A model generated the notes under the pieces. It did no database searches, had not been told where the DNA came from, and saw only the letters and a list, made by a program, of their open reading frames with translations. 54,476 bases of DNA from Paludisphaera rhizosphaerae (GTDB lineage Bacteria; Planctomycetota; Planctomycetia; Isosphaerales; Isosphaeraceae), in the NCBI RefSeq assembly GCF_011065895.1, contig NZ_JAALCR010000036.1:1-54476 (forward strand), in the 5' to 3' direction. Below are positions 45,531-54,432 of this stretch, piece after piece; within the stretch, counting starts at the first letter, position 1, and each line of letters begins with the position of its first letter. The position numbers and the translations under genes are program-made.

Positions 45531-47420
45531 TCAGCGTACGTCGGCGGGGTTGACCTCGTAATCGGTGAGCGTCCGCGGGGGCGTCGACGCTCGCAGCGCG
45601 TTCAGGACGGCGAGGACGTCGATGACCTCCTGGGAGATCGCGCCGGCCACTGGCGGCAGATATCCGGCGGCGGCGACGCCCATGCCGATGAGGCTCAGGG
45701 CCATGCCGCCGACGGCGCTCTGGAGGGCGATCGCCCGCATCCGCTTGCCGATGTGCAGCAGTTCGTCCACGCGTTCCAGCGAGCTTTCCAGGACGACGGC
45801 CCCGGCGGCCTCGGCGGCGACGTCGCTCCCCGGCCCGAAGGCGATCCCCACCGTCGCGGCGGTCAGGGCCGGGGCGTCGTTGATCCCGTCGCCCATGAAG
45901 AGGGTCTCGGCGCGCCGGGTGATCTCGCGGACAAGCTCCAGCTTCTGCTCCGGGCTGCAATCGGCGTGGACCTCGTCGATGCCGACCTTCTCCGCGAGCC
46001 GGCGGGCCTCGCTCTCGCGATCGCCCGAGACCAGAAGGACGCGCCGGAATCCGTGCCTCGGCTTCAGGTGGCTGATGAAGCTGCCGCCTTCCGCCCGGGG
46101 CTCGTCGAGAAAGCGGAACGTCGCCGCGTAGCGGCCGTCGATCAGCGCGACGCACTCCAAGCCCCCGGCGGGGGGCGGCAGCAACGCCGCCGCTTCCGGC
46201 GACGTGGCGGCGAGCTTCTTCCGCCCCGTTACACGGACCGACCGCCCAAGGATCTCGCCGACGAGCCCCTCTCCGGGCCGTTCGGCGACCCGGACGGCCT
46301 CTTCCAACGGCAGCCCGGCCTCCTCCGCGGCCTCGATCACGGCCGACGCCAGCGGGTGCCGCGAGTAGCGTTCCAGGCTCGCCACGGCCGTTAGCACTTC
46401 GTCCCGGCCGAAGCCCGGCGCCAGGACCGCCTCGGTCAGCTTCGGCTTCCCATAGGTGAGCGTCCCCGTCTTGTCGAAAACGGCGACCTGGCAGTCGTCA
46501 AGCTTCTCCAGCACGGCCGGATCCTTCACGACGATGCCCCGCCGCGCCGCCAGCGAGACGGCGCCGATGATCGCCACCGGGATCCCGATCAGCAGCGGAC
46601 AGGGCGTCGCCACGACGAGGACGCCCAGGAACCGTGAGGCGTCGCCGCTGAGCGCCCAGGCGGCGAGCGCCACGCCGATCGCCAGCGGCGTGTAAAACGC
46701 GCCCAACTGGTCGGCCAGCCGACGCAGCCGAGGCCGCCGCCGCTCGGACTCGCGCATGACTTCCATGATCTGGGCGTATCGCGAGTCCACGGCCGTCTTC
46801 TCGGCCCGGATCGTCAGCGCGCCGACGCCGTTGACGGCCCCGGAGAGGACGGACGCCCCCTCCGCCTTGGGGAGCAGATAAGGCTCGCCCGTCAGGTAAG
46901 ACTCGTTCATCGTGCTCCGGCCTTCCAGCACGACGCCGTCGACGGGGCACGTCTCATGCGGGAAGACGACCAGCGAGTCGCCGACCGCCACGTCGGCCAG
47001 GGGCACGTCGACCACCTCGCCGTCCTGCCGGTGGTGGGCGAGCGTCGGCATCCGCTTCGCCAGAGCCTCCAGGGCGAACGAGGCCCGCCGGACGGCGTAG
47101 GCCTCCAACGCCTGTCCTCCCGACAGCATCAGCACCACGATCGTCCCGGCGAGATACTCCCCCAGGACGACCGACGTCACGATGGAGAGCGCCGCCAGCA
47201 GGTCGGAGCTGAACTCGAAACGGATCAGCCGACCCGCCAGATCCAGGACGAGCGGAATTCCGCACGCCAGCGCGACGAGCAACGGCACGGTCGGCCACGG
47301 GACGCCGAAGACCGTTCCCTCCACGCCGATCCCGAACCTCAACAGCAGGTGGAGCCCGATCGCCGTCAGCGCGACGACGGCGACGACGATCTCCTTGCTC
47401 GGTGGTCGAATCATGCCCAA
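45531..47420 (-). CDS. P1B-type heavy-metal transport ATPase
   Basis: This 629-aa P-type ATPase has the actuator loop (YLTGEP, 175-180), DKTGT phosphorylation site (Asp316), HP dipeptide (355-356) of the metal-transport class and GDGINDAP (510-517). The transmembrane metal site reads [10 protein letters not shown] (272-281), with Thr in place of the first Cys of CPC. It has no N-terminal heavy-metal-binding domain; the first membrane helix begins within 12 residues. The last helices carry [16 protein letters not shown], somewhat like cobalt-type (P1B-4) pumps. It should export a divalent metal from the cytosol; the metal is unresolved. No regulator gene is adjacent. The start could also be the ATG two codons later. 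Confidence 0.95.
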   Translation of the reverse strand: MGMIRPPSKEIVVAVVALTAIGLHLLLRFGIGVEGTVFGVPWPTVPLLVALACGIPLVLDLAGRLIRFEFSSDLLAALSIVTSVVLGEYLAGTIVVLMLSGGQALEAYAVRRASFALEALAKRMPTLAHHRQDGEVVDVPLADVAVGDSLVVFPHETCPVDGVVLEGRSTMNESYLTGEPYLLPKAEGASVLSGAVNGVGALTIRAEKTAVDSRYAQIMEVMRESERRRPRLRRLADQLGAFYTPLAIGVALAAWALSGDASRFLGVLVVATPCPLLIGIPVAIIGAVSLAARRGIVVKDPAVLEKLDDCQVAVFDKTGTLTYGKPKLTEAVLAPGFGRDEVLTAVASLERYSRHPLASAVIEAAEEAGLPLEEAVRVAERPGEGLVGEILGRSVRVTGRKKLAATSPEAAALLPPPAGGLECVALIDGRYAATFRFLDEPRAEGGSFISHLKPRHGFRRVLLVSGDRESEARRLAEKVGIDEVHADCSPEQKLELVREITRRAETLFMGDGINDAPALTAATVGIAFGPGSDVAAEAAGAVVLESSLERVDELLHIGKRMRAIALQSAVGGMALSLIGMGVAAAGYLPPVAGAISQEVIDVLAVLNALRASTPPRTLTDYEVNPADVR

Positions 47421-47528
47421 CCTCGACCGAATGCGATCCGCCTCGATAGGGTCATCATCGCACCCGATCCAGGCTCTCGCCAGCGGCCGCCGCCCGCCGA
47501 TGTTGCGGCCATCCCGGACGCGGACGAT

Positions 47529-48482
47529 TCAACCTGCGCGTCGCCCCCAGGCGAGGCCGGCCGCCGCGAGCGTCAGGCCGATCACGGCCGAGACGATGGA
47601 CGCCGGTTCGGGGGTCGGCGTGCCGAGGAAGGGGTGGAACGTCGAGTCGGCGGCGCCGAGATACTCGCCGACGATCGAACCCTGGGAATTGATCCCGTAG
47701 ACATACGTCCCCAGAGCGTTGGACGCGTCGATGGTCGTGATGTTGCCGCCGACGTTCAGGAAGCCGTGGGCGACGCCGTTCGCGTCGACGTAGTAGCCCA
47801 CGATCTGCCCGAGTTGGTTGATCCCCATGGCGTGAGTCTCCGTCGCGCCGGCGACCGTGATCGTGTCGAACGTGCCGTCGGGATGGTACACGAAGCCGTG
47901 GTAGAAGCCGTCCATCCCCAGGTACGAGCCGACCATGTCCCCCTTGTCGTTGATCCCGGAGAGGGTCGTGTCGGCCCCCACGTCGATCTGCTTGTACGTC
48001 AGCCCGTCCACGATGAAGCCGTGACGCCCGCCTCGAGTGCCTTCAAAAAGCCCGACGATCTGGCCCAGGTTGTTGACGCCCAGGGCCTGGGTGTATCGGG
48101 AGTCTGGGATCTCCAGGCCGTTGATCACGCCGCCGTCGATCCGGAAGCCCCCCGGGTTCGAATCGAACGGCAGATAGTAGAACCCGACCATCGAGCCGAG
48201 GTTGTTGATCCCCGCGACGCTCGTCCCGGTGAACAGGCTGTAGGAGATCGAGGTGTAGCCGCCGCCCGAGTACAGAAAGCCGTTGGATGCGCCTCCCGAT
48301 GTCACGTAGTTCCCCACGACGTCGCCCTGGTCGTTGATCCCGTAAGCGGTCCCGACGTTCGACCCGAAGGGGACCAACGTGGTGTAGAAGTAATCCGCCC
48401 GGCTACGCCCCGTCCATGACAGCAGTACACAGAACGCCACCGCCGCCGAAACGCCGCGCATATCCGGCACCCTCCTGAACAT
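47529..48482 (-). CDS. PEP-CTERM protein with HAF-type repeats
   Basis: This 317-aa protein has an N-terminal signal peptide (ending SRA-D near residue 29). About six repeats of the HAF type (GINDQGDVVGNY, GINNLGSMVGFY, GVNNLGQIVGLF, GINDKGDMVGSY, GINQLGQIVGYY, GINSQGSIVGEY) probably form a β-propeller-like array. The C-terminus is a PEP-CTERM sorting signal (PTPEPASIVSAVIGLTLAAAGLAWGRRAG): a Pro-Glu-Pro motif, a membrane helix and a basic tail. An exosortase should process it to the cell surface or exopolysaccharide layer. The exosortase gene is not in this window. The ligand is unknown. Confidence 0.93.
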   Translation of the reverse strand: MFRRVPDMRGVSAAVAFCVLLSWTGRSRADYFYTTLVPFGSNVGTAYGINDQGDVVGNYVTSGGASNGFLYSGGGYTSISYSLFTGTSVAGINNLGSMVGFYYLPFDSNPGGFRIDGGVINGLEIPDSRYTQALGVNNLGQIVGLFEGTRGGRHGFIVDGLTYKQIDVGADTTLSGINDKGDMVGSYLGMDGFYHGFVYHPDGTFDTITVAGATETHAMGINQLGQIVGYYVDANGVAHGFLNVGGNITTIDASNALGTYVYGINSQGSIVGEYLGAADSTFHPFLGTPTPEPASIVSAVIGLTLAAAGLAWGRRAG

Positions 48483-48580
48483 TCGAGAGCATCACTCAAT
48501 TCCATGGTATTGGAATCGAGCGAGGCGACGACGTCCAGGATTTACCCCAATTGCCCAACCCGCAACGTCACATGCTGTCG

Positions 48581-50542
48581 TCAGAGCCGGGGAGGCTCGG
48601 CGGGCTTCATCTCGGCGGACTTGTTCATCGCCTTCTTCTTGGCGGCGGCCGATTCGTCGCGAGGACGGGGAGGCTGGAGGTAGGCCTCGACAGGCTTGAA
48701 TCCGAGGGGGTTCTTCAACTCCCGGGCGGCCAGGAGCGCCCAGGGGGTTTCGGGGTGCTCGTCGACGACCCGCTGGAGGAGAGCCTGGGCCTCCTTGGCG
48801 GCGGCGGCGGCCTTGTCGCTGTAGCGGATCTGGGCGTCGGGGACGAATCGCCAGGCGTTGGACTTGGAATTCTGGAACTTGGGCGGATCTTTCACCAACT
48901 GGGCGCAGGCGAAGTTGTATTCGTAGCAGCGGACCTTCATGGCCAGGAGCCGGCCGCGGATCAGGTCGAAGTGGGCCTGCCAGCGCCGGGATGTCTCGCG
49001 GTCGCGATACTTGACGACGGCGTTGATGGGGGCGATGGCCTCGTCCACCGTGTACGCGGTCCGCTCGGCGATCACCTGGTTGTTCTGGAGAACGTCCTTG
49101 AAGTTGGGAGCGTCGATCGGCGGGAAGATCAGGGTGGGCATCCCCGGGAGGTTCTGCTGGGTGATCAGCGAGGCGTCGATCACGGCCCGGCGCAGGGGGG
49201 ACCGCGAGACGTCGGCCTCATAGGCCCGCTTCGATTCCCAGTCGGGCCGGTATTCCTTCATCACGGAGGCGTCGAAGCCCATCTTGGCGCCGTCGAACCG
49301 AGAGACGAAGTAGATGCCGCCGGTGGCGCTGGCCAGCCGCGAGAGCCCCCAGGGGCCGAAGCCCGATTCCAGGACGTCGTACTGGGGGCCGCCGTACCAG
49401 AAGGGGAGGCGGATCTGCTCGATCGCGACGCTCTCCGGCCCGGCGTCGACCTTCAGGCCGCGGAACATCTGCTTGGTCTTGGGGTCGTAGTAGTCCATCT
49501 CGCGCTGAGCGCGGCCGAAGAGGGCCTGCGAGCCCAGGACGTAGACGGGGACCTCACGCTTGACGGCGGCCTCGATGGTCGGTTCCAGCTTCTCCTGGTC
49601 GTCGCCGACCTCGTCGGTGACGACGATGACCATCAGGTTGTACGAGTCCCCCTTGGACGACTTGTAGCGGCCGAACTTGGTGACGATCTCGGCGACGGTC
49701 CCGAAGGTGTGCTCCTCGCCGGACGTGTCGGCCTGGATCGACGCGATAGCCTCGCGGACGAGGGAGACGTCGCCCGTCGGCTTGGGGGTCATCGCCTTGC
49801 GGGCCTGGCCGAAGGCGACGACCGTGGTGAGCAGCCCGTCGTCGGCGGCCAGCCGGTTCGCGTCAAGCTGGTTGATGTGGGTGTAGATCGTCTCAATGTG
49901 CTTGGCCAGCCGCTTGCGCTCGGCCTCCAGGCTGAGCGAGGCGTCGAACGCCCAGGCGACGAGGGTCCGACCCTGTTCCAGACGGCGGACGATCTCCACG
50001 GCGATCCGGTCAACGGCCCCTTCCACGCCGGTCACGTGTTCGGCGCCGTTCCCCTCGATCGCGAAGTTCTTGCCGAGGGTCATCGCCGAGGGGGCGATCA
50101 TGTCCATCGCCCGGGTCAGGTCGCGACGCCCCATGTCGAGGGCCGCCAGCGCCTCGTCGGCCGTGGCTGGGCTCGCCGCCGAGGCCGCCCCTTGCACGTT
50201 CGAGGTCGCCAGGATCGGCGCGAACGACCCGGAGGCCTCCAGCACCGGCCGCTCATCGCTCTGGTCGATGTCCTGAAGCGTCGAATCCGTCTTCAGCGGC
50301 TCGAGCGCCGACGGCTCGTAAACCTCGGACGAGAACGTGGTTTGGGCGACCTCGTGCACCTGATGCCCGGCGAATGCCAGGCCGGCCAGGAACAGCGCGT
50401 GGATCGTCAGGCTGATGAGCCCGGCCGTCACCGTCGTCGTCGACCGCGTCGACTCCGACGAACCCAACCGCTCCGCCCAGCCTCTCAGGAAATCGCCGAG
50501 CTTGACCTTGTCGAGCATGCCCGCAAGCTCCGCCGATCGCAT
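48581..50542 (-). CDS. Single-pass membrane protein with von Willebrand A domain (paralogue)
   Basis: This 653-aa protein has the same plan as the VWA protein at 28.0-30.2 kb: a short cytoplasmic N-terminus, one membrane helix (about 38-58), a linker, and a VWA domain with MIDAS D200-A-S202-L-S204 (VAWAFDASLS) and MVIVVTDEVGDD. It then has a matching FGPWGLSRLASATGGIYF segment (FAPWELARLTKDSGGIYF in the other copy), a helical region with YRDRETSRRWQAHFDLI, and a TPR-like end (AQALLQRVVDEHPETPWALLAARE). It has a Lys/Ala/Pro-rich tail that the other copy lacks. The VWA part should be periplasmic. The role is unknown. Confidence 0.88.
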   Translation of the reverse strand: MRSAELAGMLDKVKLGDFLRGWAERLGSSESTRSTTTVTAGLISLTIHALFLAGLAFAGHQVHEVAQTTFSSEVYEPSALEPLKTDSTLQDIDQSDERPVLEASGSFAPILATSNVQGAASAASPATADEALAALDMGRRDLTRAMDMIAPSAMTLGKNFAIEGNGAEHVTGVEGAVDRIAVEIVRRLEQGRTLVAWAFDASLSLEAERKRLAKHIETIYTHINQLDANRLAADDGLLTTVVAFGQARKAMTPKPTGDVSLVREAIASIQADTSGEEHTFGTVAEIVTKFGRYKSSKGDSYNLMVIVVTDEVGDDQEKLEPTIEAAVKREVPVYVLGSQALFGRAQREMDYYDPKTKQMFRGLKVDAGPESVAIEQIRLPFWYGGPQYDVLESGFGPWGLSRLASATGGIYFVSRFDGAKMGFDASVMKEYRPDWESKRAYEADVSRSPLRRAVIDASLITQQNLPGMPTLIFPPIDAPNFKDVLQNNQVIAERTAYTVDEAIAPINAVVKYRDRETSRRWQAHFDLIRGRLLAMKVRCYEYNFACAQLVKDPPKFQNSKSNAWRFVPDAQIRYSDKAAAAAKEAQALLQRVVDEHPETPWALLAARELKNPLGFKPVEAYLQPPRPRDESAAAKKKAMNKSAEMKPAEPPRL

Positions 50543-50837
50543 CGGGGAAGAACGCCCGTACTCAAGCCTGAATTCAGAAAGGAGGTGGCCTCCAGCCTGC
50601 CTCGCACCGCCCCGGGACGCAACCCCGCATTAGGAAATTCGGCGCAGCGCCGTTTTCGTGACGCCATTCCCGGCGATTTCTTTTGATTTCACGCAAATCA
50701 TAGGCCGTCCCCGACATCGGGGCAATTCCACAGGGAAACAGCCCACTCCAGGGCTGACCAGGCCGGAAGCCGTCCCATCGTTGTGCGTCTGCTGGGTACA
50801 AGTACGTCCTCCGTTGTAACCCTGTTCGACGGAAAGT

Positions 50838-51188
50838 ATGCCATGGCCGGCGATTCCGAACACCTTCGGGGTTGGTTTGACGGTAGGCTGCCTGGAGTCT
50901 TTGTTCTGGCCTGCGTGGTTCGCTTCTCCACTTGAGCGACGTGGCTCCGATGCCGAAAACTGGAGACGCTCTTCCACGCCCTCCACGATCCAGGAAGAAC
51001 TCGTCGAGAAGCTCGCTGCGCTTCGTCGATTGTCGCCCGGGGTACGCTTCGGGCAGTTGCTCGCAAGCCTCGCCTTCCTCGTCGAGGATCAGACCGACGA
51101 GACCCTCCGGGAGATCGAGGACGATTCCCTGCTGGAAGTGATGGAACGCCACCGCGCCGACCTGTTCCGCAGACTCGCCGACGACTAA
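50838..51188 (+). CDS. Small protein with RFGQLLASLAFL motif, start uncertain
   Basis: The convincing part is the last 70 residues: IQEELVEKLAALRRLSPGVRFGQLLASLAFLVEDQTDETLREIEDDSLLEVMERH. It is helical and resembles a family of small bacterial proteins of unknown function. The first 45 residues look like unrelated DNA read through, and no start codon lies close to the conserved part. The gene may therefore have lost its true N-terminus or may start at a non-standard codon. It is convergent with the PIN-domain toxin gene. Confidence 0.5.
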   Translation: MPWPAIPNTFGVGLTVGCLESLFWPAWFASPLERRGSDAENWRRSSTPSTIQEELVEKLAALRRLSPGVRFGQLLASLAFLVEDQTDETLREIEDDSLLEVMERHRADLFRRLADD

Positions 51189-51209
51189 GCGAACCCCACG
51201 GCCGTTCGT

Positions 51210-51602
51210 TCAGGACGGCTCGAGTCGCGGCACGGGGTACGCCGTCACTTCGGCGTCGATGGTGAGGATCGTCAGCCCGTGTTGAAGGGCCTGAGCGATC
51301 AGGAGGCGGTCGAACGGGTCGCGATGCAGGCTCGGAAGACCGGCGAGATGCGACATCGCCCCCTCGTCCACGGGGAGAGCGATGATCTCGTGGACCTCGC
51401 GTTCTCGCGGCAGATACTCGGCCGGCGCGTTGGGGAGCGGCAGTTTCCCCAGACCGTGTTTGATAACGGCTTCCCAGATCGAGACGGCGCTCAGGAACAC
51501 CTCGTTCCCGGGATCCTGGATGGCTTCCAGGAAGGAGGCCGGCAACTTGGGGTCGGCGGTGATGTACCAAAGGAAGACGTGGGTGTCGAGCAGAAGCCGC
51601 AT
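51210..51602 (-). CDS. PIN-domain toxin of a type II toxin-antitoxin pair
   Basis: This 130-aa protein starts MRLLLDTHVFLWYIT, with the first PIN acidic residue at Asp6. SIWEAVIK and DPFDRLLIAQALQHGLTILTID supply the remaining conserved acids. PIN toxins are Mg-dependent ribonucleases that cut tRNA or other RNA. It follows its antitoxin with a TGATG overlap, typical of translational coupling; a GTG three bases earlier is another possible start. Its subgroup (DTHVFLW) commonly pairs with Phd/YefM-type antitoxins, as here. Confidence 0.93.
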   Translation of the reverse strand: MRLLLDTHVFLWYITADPKLPASFLEAIQDPGNEVFLSAVSIWEAVIKHGLGKLPLPNAPAEYLPREREVHEIIALPVDEGAMSHLAGLPSLHRDPFDRLLIAQALQHGLTILTIDAEVTAYPVPRLEPS

Positions 51603-51844
51603 CACTCCTCGAACGCCCGAAGCAGGTCTTCCGGCAGCGGATCGTCGAAGTCGTCCGGGACGGTGAACTCCCCCGCGGCCAGGCCGAACGGGCGTGGTCC
51701 TCGGGGCGTCGGGGAGACGTCGATGGGCCGGAGTTCCGCCACGGGCCGTCCGCCTCGAGAGATCACCAGGCGTTCCCCCGCCTCGACGCGGTCGAGAAAC
51801 CGCTTGGGGTCTCGCTCCAGCTCTTGCAGAGTGACGGTTTCCAT
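51602..51844 (-). CDS. Phd/YefM-type antitoxin
   Basis: This 80-aa protein starts METVTLQELERDPKRFLDRVEAGERLVISRGGRPVAELRPI. This is the N-terminal DNA-binding fold of Phd/YefM antitoxins. The acidic, flexible C-terminus (VPDDFDDPLPEDLLRAFEE) should wrap and neutralise the PIN toxin encoded next. Such complexes usually repress their own promoter. A second possible ATG lies three codons upstream. The toxin start overlaps its stop. Confidence 0.88.
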   Translation of the reverse strand: METVTLQELERDPKRFLDRVEAGERLVISRGGRPVAELRPIDVSPTPRGPRPFGLAAGEFTVPDDFDDPLPEDLLRAFEE

Positions 51845-52051
51845 GTTTCTCATTCTACAGCGGTTTGCTCTGAGACGACAGACGTCGCGCGAACCTGAAC
51901 GCGACGGCAAAACCCGAAAGGAGCTCCAGGTGCTTGCCCACCGCGGCGGCGAATCGGATGGTCTCCAGCAGGAATACGACCGCAACCTCCGCGAGCAACG
52001 CCGCCCCGAGCAGTGATCCCGGCCGACGGACGGTCCACGGAGACGGAGTGT

Positions 52052-52396
52052 ATGGGATACGAAGTCCACATCACGCGGGCCTCGGATTGGGGCGAGTCGG
52101 AATCGACGCCGATCACGCTCGACGAGTGGCTGGCGTACGTCGCGTCCGATCCCGAGATGCTACGGACCGATGTCGCCACGAATGGACCCGAAGGTCATCA
52201 ATACAGAAACGAGGGTCTGACGGCCTGGACGGCATACTCCGGGCACGGCGTCGACGACAACATCGCCTGGTTCGATCTCTTCAACGGCCGCATCGACGTC
52301 CTGAGGCCCGACGAGGAGATCATCACCAAGATGAAGGCTGTCGCCCGCGCCCTCAACGCCCGAGTCGTCGACGACTTCGAGGAATGGTTCGACTGA
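52052..52396 (+). CDS. Conserved small protein, MGYEVHITRA type
   Basis: This 114-aa cytosolic protein starts MGYEVHITRASDWGES and has PITLDEWLAYVASDPEM and an acidic C-terminus with AWFDLFNGRIDVLRPDEEIITKMKAVARALNARVVDDFEEWFD. Similar small proteins are scattered widely in bacteria, often singly or in polymorphic-toxin immunity contexts; no toxin is adjacent here. A GGAG ribosome-binding site precedes the ATG. Longer upstream frames were rejected. The function is unknown. Confidence 0.78.
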   Translation: MGYEVHITRASDWGESESTPITLDEWLAYVASDPEMLRTDVATNGPEGHQYRNEGLTAWTAYSGHGVDDNIAWFDLFNGRIDVLRPDEEIITKMKAVARALNARVVDDFEEWFD

Positions 52397-52488
52397 CCAG
52401 ACCTCTCCCCCAAGACGTGCCCCCCGGCTTCCTTATCGGGCGGCGTTCCCGGTAGATTGGATGAAGAATCCGGATCTGGGCGACCACC

Positions 52489-52650
52489 GCAACGGCCTTC
52501 TCCCCTCGCGTGGGAAAGTGGCCCGAAGGGCCGGATGAGGGGGATCGGCGTCGAGTTGAGAACGAACCGCCGGATGCGCGGCCGACGCCGGTCGTTCCCC
52601 CTCATCTGACCGCTGCGCGGTCTGTCTTCCCCCTCCAGGGGGGAAGACGG
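52489..52650. repeat. Paired palindromic repeat element (about 162 bp)
   Basis: This is a second copy of the bipartite arrangement seen at 45276-45440: a GGCCCGAAGGGCC-type half, about 50 bp of spacer, then the inverted GACCGCTGCGCGGTC-type half. It occupies most of the 307-bp gap before the kinase-nicotinamidase gene. Confidence 0.8.
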
Positions 52651-52703
52651 TTCCCGTCGCCCGAATCGTCCATCCCTTGCACCGCCTTGCGCCGAGGTCC
52701 GCC

Positions 52704-54296
52704 ATGTCCGACGACTCCCTTCGAGAGCTCCCGAGCCTCGGCCGAATCCGGCTGGACTCCCGGATCGGCGTGGGGGGGATGGGGGTGGTTTATCGGGGAT
52801 GGCATGAGGATCTGGACCTGGCGGTCGCGGTCAAGTTCCTCAATCCTGATCAGGTGGCCAAGGGCGGGGCGGATCGGTTTCTCCGCGAGGCTCGGTTGGC
52901 GGCGCGGTTGAATCATCCGGGGATCGTCCGGGTGTTCGACTGCGGCGAGGCCGACGGCCGCTGCTACATCGTCATGGAGTTCGTCGACGGCCAGAGTTTG
53001 GAGGCCCACATCGCCGAGCGCCAGAGCGTCGGCGTGGACCGCTCGCTGCAGATTGCGGAGGCCGTCGCGCAGGCGCTCGGCGAGGCCTGGACGCAGGTGG
53101 GGGTGATCCATCGCGACGTCAAGCCGGCGAACATCCTGTTAACCTCCAGCGGGCAGGTGAAGCTGGCCGACCTGGGGCTGGCGAAGGTGGCCGGCGACGA
53201 CGACGGCGGCGGCGCGACGATCGACTCGGGCGCCACGATGGCCTATTCGCCGCGGACCGAGGCCGGCACGTCGTTGGGGACGCCCGCCTACATGCCGCCG
53301 GAGCAGTTCCTGGACGCCTCCGCGGTGGACCTTCGAGCCGACGTCTATTCGCTGGGCGCCACGCTCTACCACATGCTGGCCGGCAAGCCTCCGTTCCAGG
53401 CCGACTCCGTCTTCGGCCTGCTCCGCCTCATCGAGCGCGAGGATCCGCCCGCCCTCCCCTCGCACGTGCCGCTGGCCGTGGAACAGCTCGTCGCGAAGAT
53501 GATGTCCAAGCGGCCCCACGACCGGCACCAAACCCACGCGGAATTGATTGAGGAGATCCGCGCCGCCCAGAACCCGAGCGGCAGCGGGTCGTCGCTCTCG
53601 TCGATGATCCGGTCGGCGACGCGGCCGTCGATCATGTCCTCCGGGATCATCCCCGCGGCGAGGACGGCCGGCCGCGCGGTGCATTCGGCGACCCCTCGCG
53701 AGAACCGCGTGCTGCTGGTGGTGGACATGCAGAACGACTTCTGCCCCGGCGGGGCGCTGGCTGTTCCCGGCGGCGACGAGCTGCCGAAGGTCATCAACAA
53801 GCTCTCGCGCAAGTTCTCGCACGTCATTCTCACCCAGGACTGGCACCCGGACGACCACCTCTCGTTCGCGTCGTCCCACCCGGGCGAGAAGCCCTTCGGC
53901 ACGATCGAGTTGCCCTACGGCCCCCAGATCCTCTGGCCCGACCACTGCATCCAGGAGGAGGAAGGTTCCGAGTTCCACCCGGCGCTTGAGGTCCACAACT
54001 GCGAGATGATCATCCGCAAGGGCTACCTCCGCGAGATCGACAGCTACTCCGCCTTCTTCGAGAACGACCGCACCACCCCCACCGGCCTGGCCGGCTACCT
54101 CCGCGAGCGCGGCCTCAACCGCCTGTTCCTCGTCGGCCTGGCCACGGACTTCTGCGTCGCCTACTCCGCCCTCGACGCCCGCCGCCTGGGCTTCGAAGTC
54201 ACCGTCATCGAAGCCGCCTGCCGCGGCATCGACCTCAACGGCTCCCTCGACGCCGCCTGGCAGCAGATGGAGGAAGCGGGGGTGGTGAGGGCGTAA
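52704..54296 (+). CDS. Ser/Thr protein kinase fused to nicotinamidase
   Basis: This single 530-aa frame has no frame break between its parts. Residues about 12-290 are a Hanks-type kinase: IGVGGMGVVYRG, Lys44 in VAVKFL, HRDVKPAN (136-143), DLG in place of DFG (156-158), PPE (198-200). A Ser-rich linker (about 290-335) follows. Residues about 335-530 are an isochorismatase-fold nicotinamidase/pyrazinamidase with Asp341 (VVDMQNDFCPGG), Lys439 (IRKGY) and Cys484 (ATDFCV) as the catalytic triad. Asp379, His381 and His385/His414 are candidate metal ligands. The second domain should convert nicotinamide to nicotinate for NAD salvage. I infer that the kinase may couple signalling to NAD metabolism. 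There is no membrane helix. The start is the ATG after a weak GAGG. Confidence 0.93.
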   Translation: MSDDSLRELPSLGRIRLDSRIGVGGMGVVYRGWHEDLDLAVAVKFLNPDQVAKGGADRFLREARLAARLNHPGIVRVFDCGEADGRCYIVMEFVDGQSLEAHIAERQSVGVDRSLQIAEAVAQALGEAWTQVGVIHRDVKPANILLTSSGQVKLADLGLAKVAGDDDGGGATIDSGATMAYSPRTEAGTSLGTPAYMPPEQFLDASAVDLRADVYSLGATLYHMLAGKPPFQADSVFGLLRLIEREDPPALPSHVPLAVEQLVAKMMSKRPHDRHQTHAELIEEIRAAQNPSGSGSSLSSMIRSATRPSIMSSGIIPAARTAGRAVHSATPRENRVLLVVDMQNDFCPGGALAVPGGDELPKVINKLSRKFSHVILTQDWHPDDHLSFASSHPGEKPFGTIELPYGPQILWPDHCIQEEEGSEFHPALEVHNCEMIIRKGYLREIDSYSAFFENDRTTPTGLAGYLRERGLNRLFLVGLATDFCVAYSALDARRLGFEVTVIEAACRGIDLNGSLDAAWQQMEEAGVVRA

Positions 54297-54349
54297 GCAC
54301 GGCTTGCTCTGAAGTCGCCTCCCGAGCGGGCCAGGATCTGCGACGGATC

Positions 54350-54390
54350 TCCCTTCTCCCCTTGTGGGAGAAGGTGGCCCGAAGGGCAAT
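54350..54390. repeat. Partial dispersed palindromic repeat
   Basis: CCTTCTCCCC and GGGAGAAGG flank TTGT, followed by TGGCCCGAAGGGC, a divergent copy of the GGCCCGAAGGGCC-type repeat. It lies about 55 bp after the kinase-nicotinamidase stop. Confidence 0.75.
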
Positions 54391-54432
54391 ACTGTTCGGC
54401 ACGACTTGCATATAAGCCATCGGAGGCGATTG

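Noticed and set aside
50630..50986. 118-codon minus-strand frame between the second VWA gene and the small protein at 50838
   Set aside because: No recognisable family, and it overlaps the better supported plus-strand frame; no ribosome-binding site noticed.
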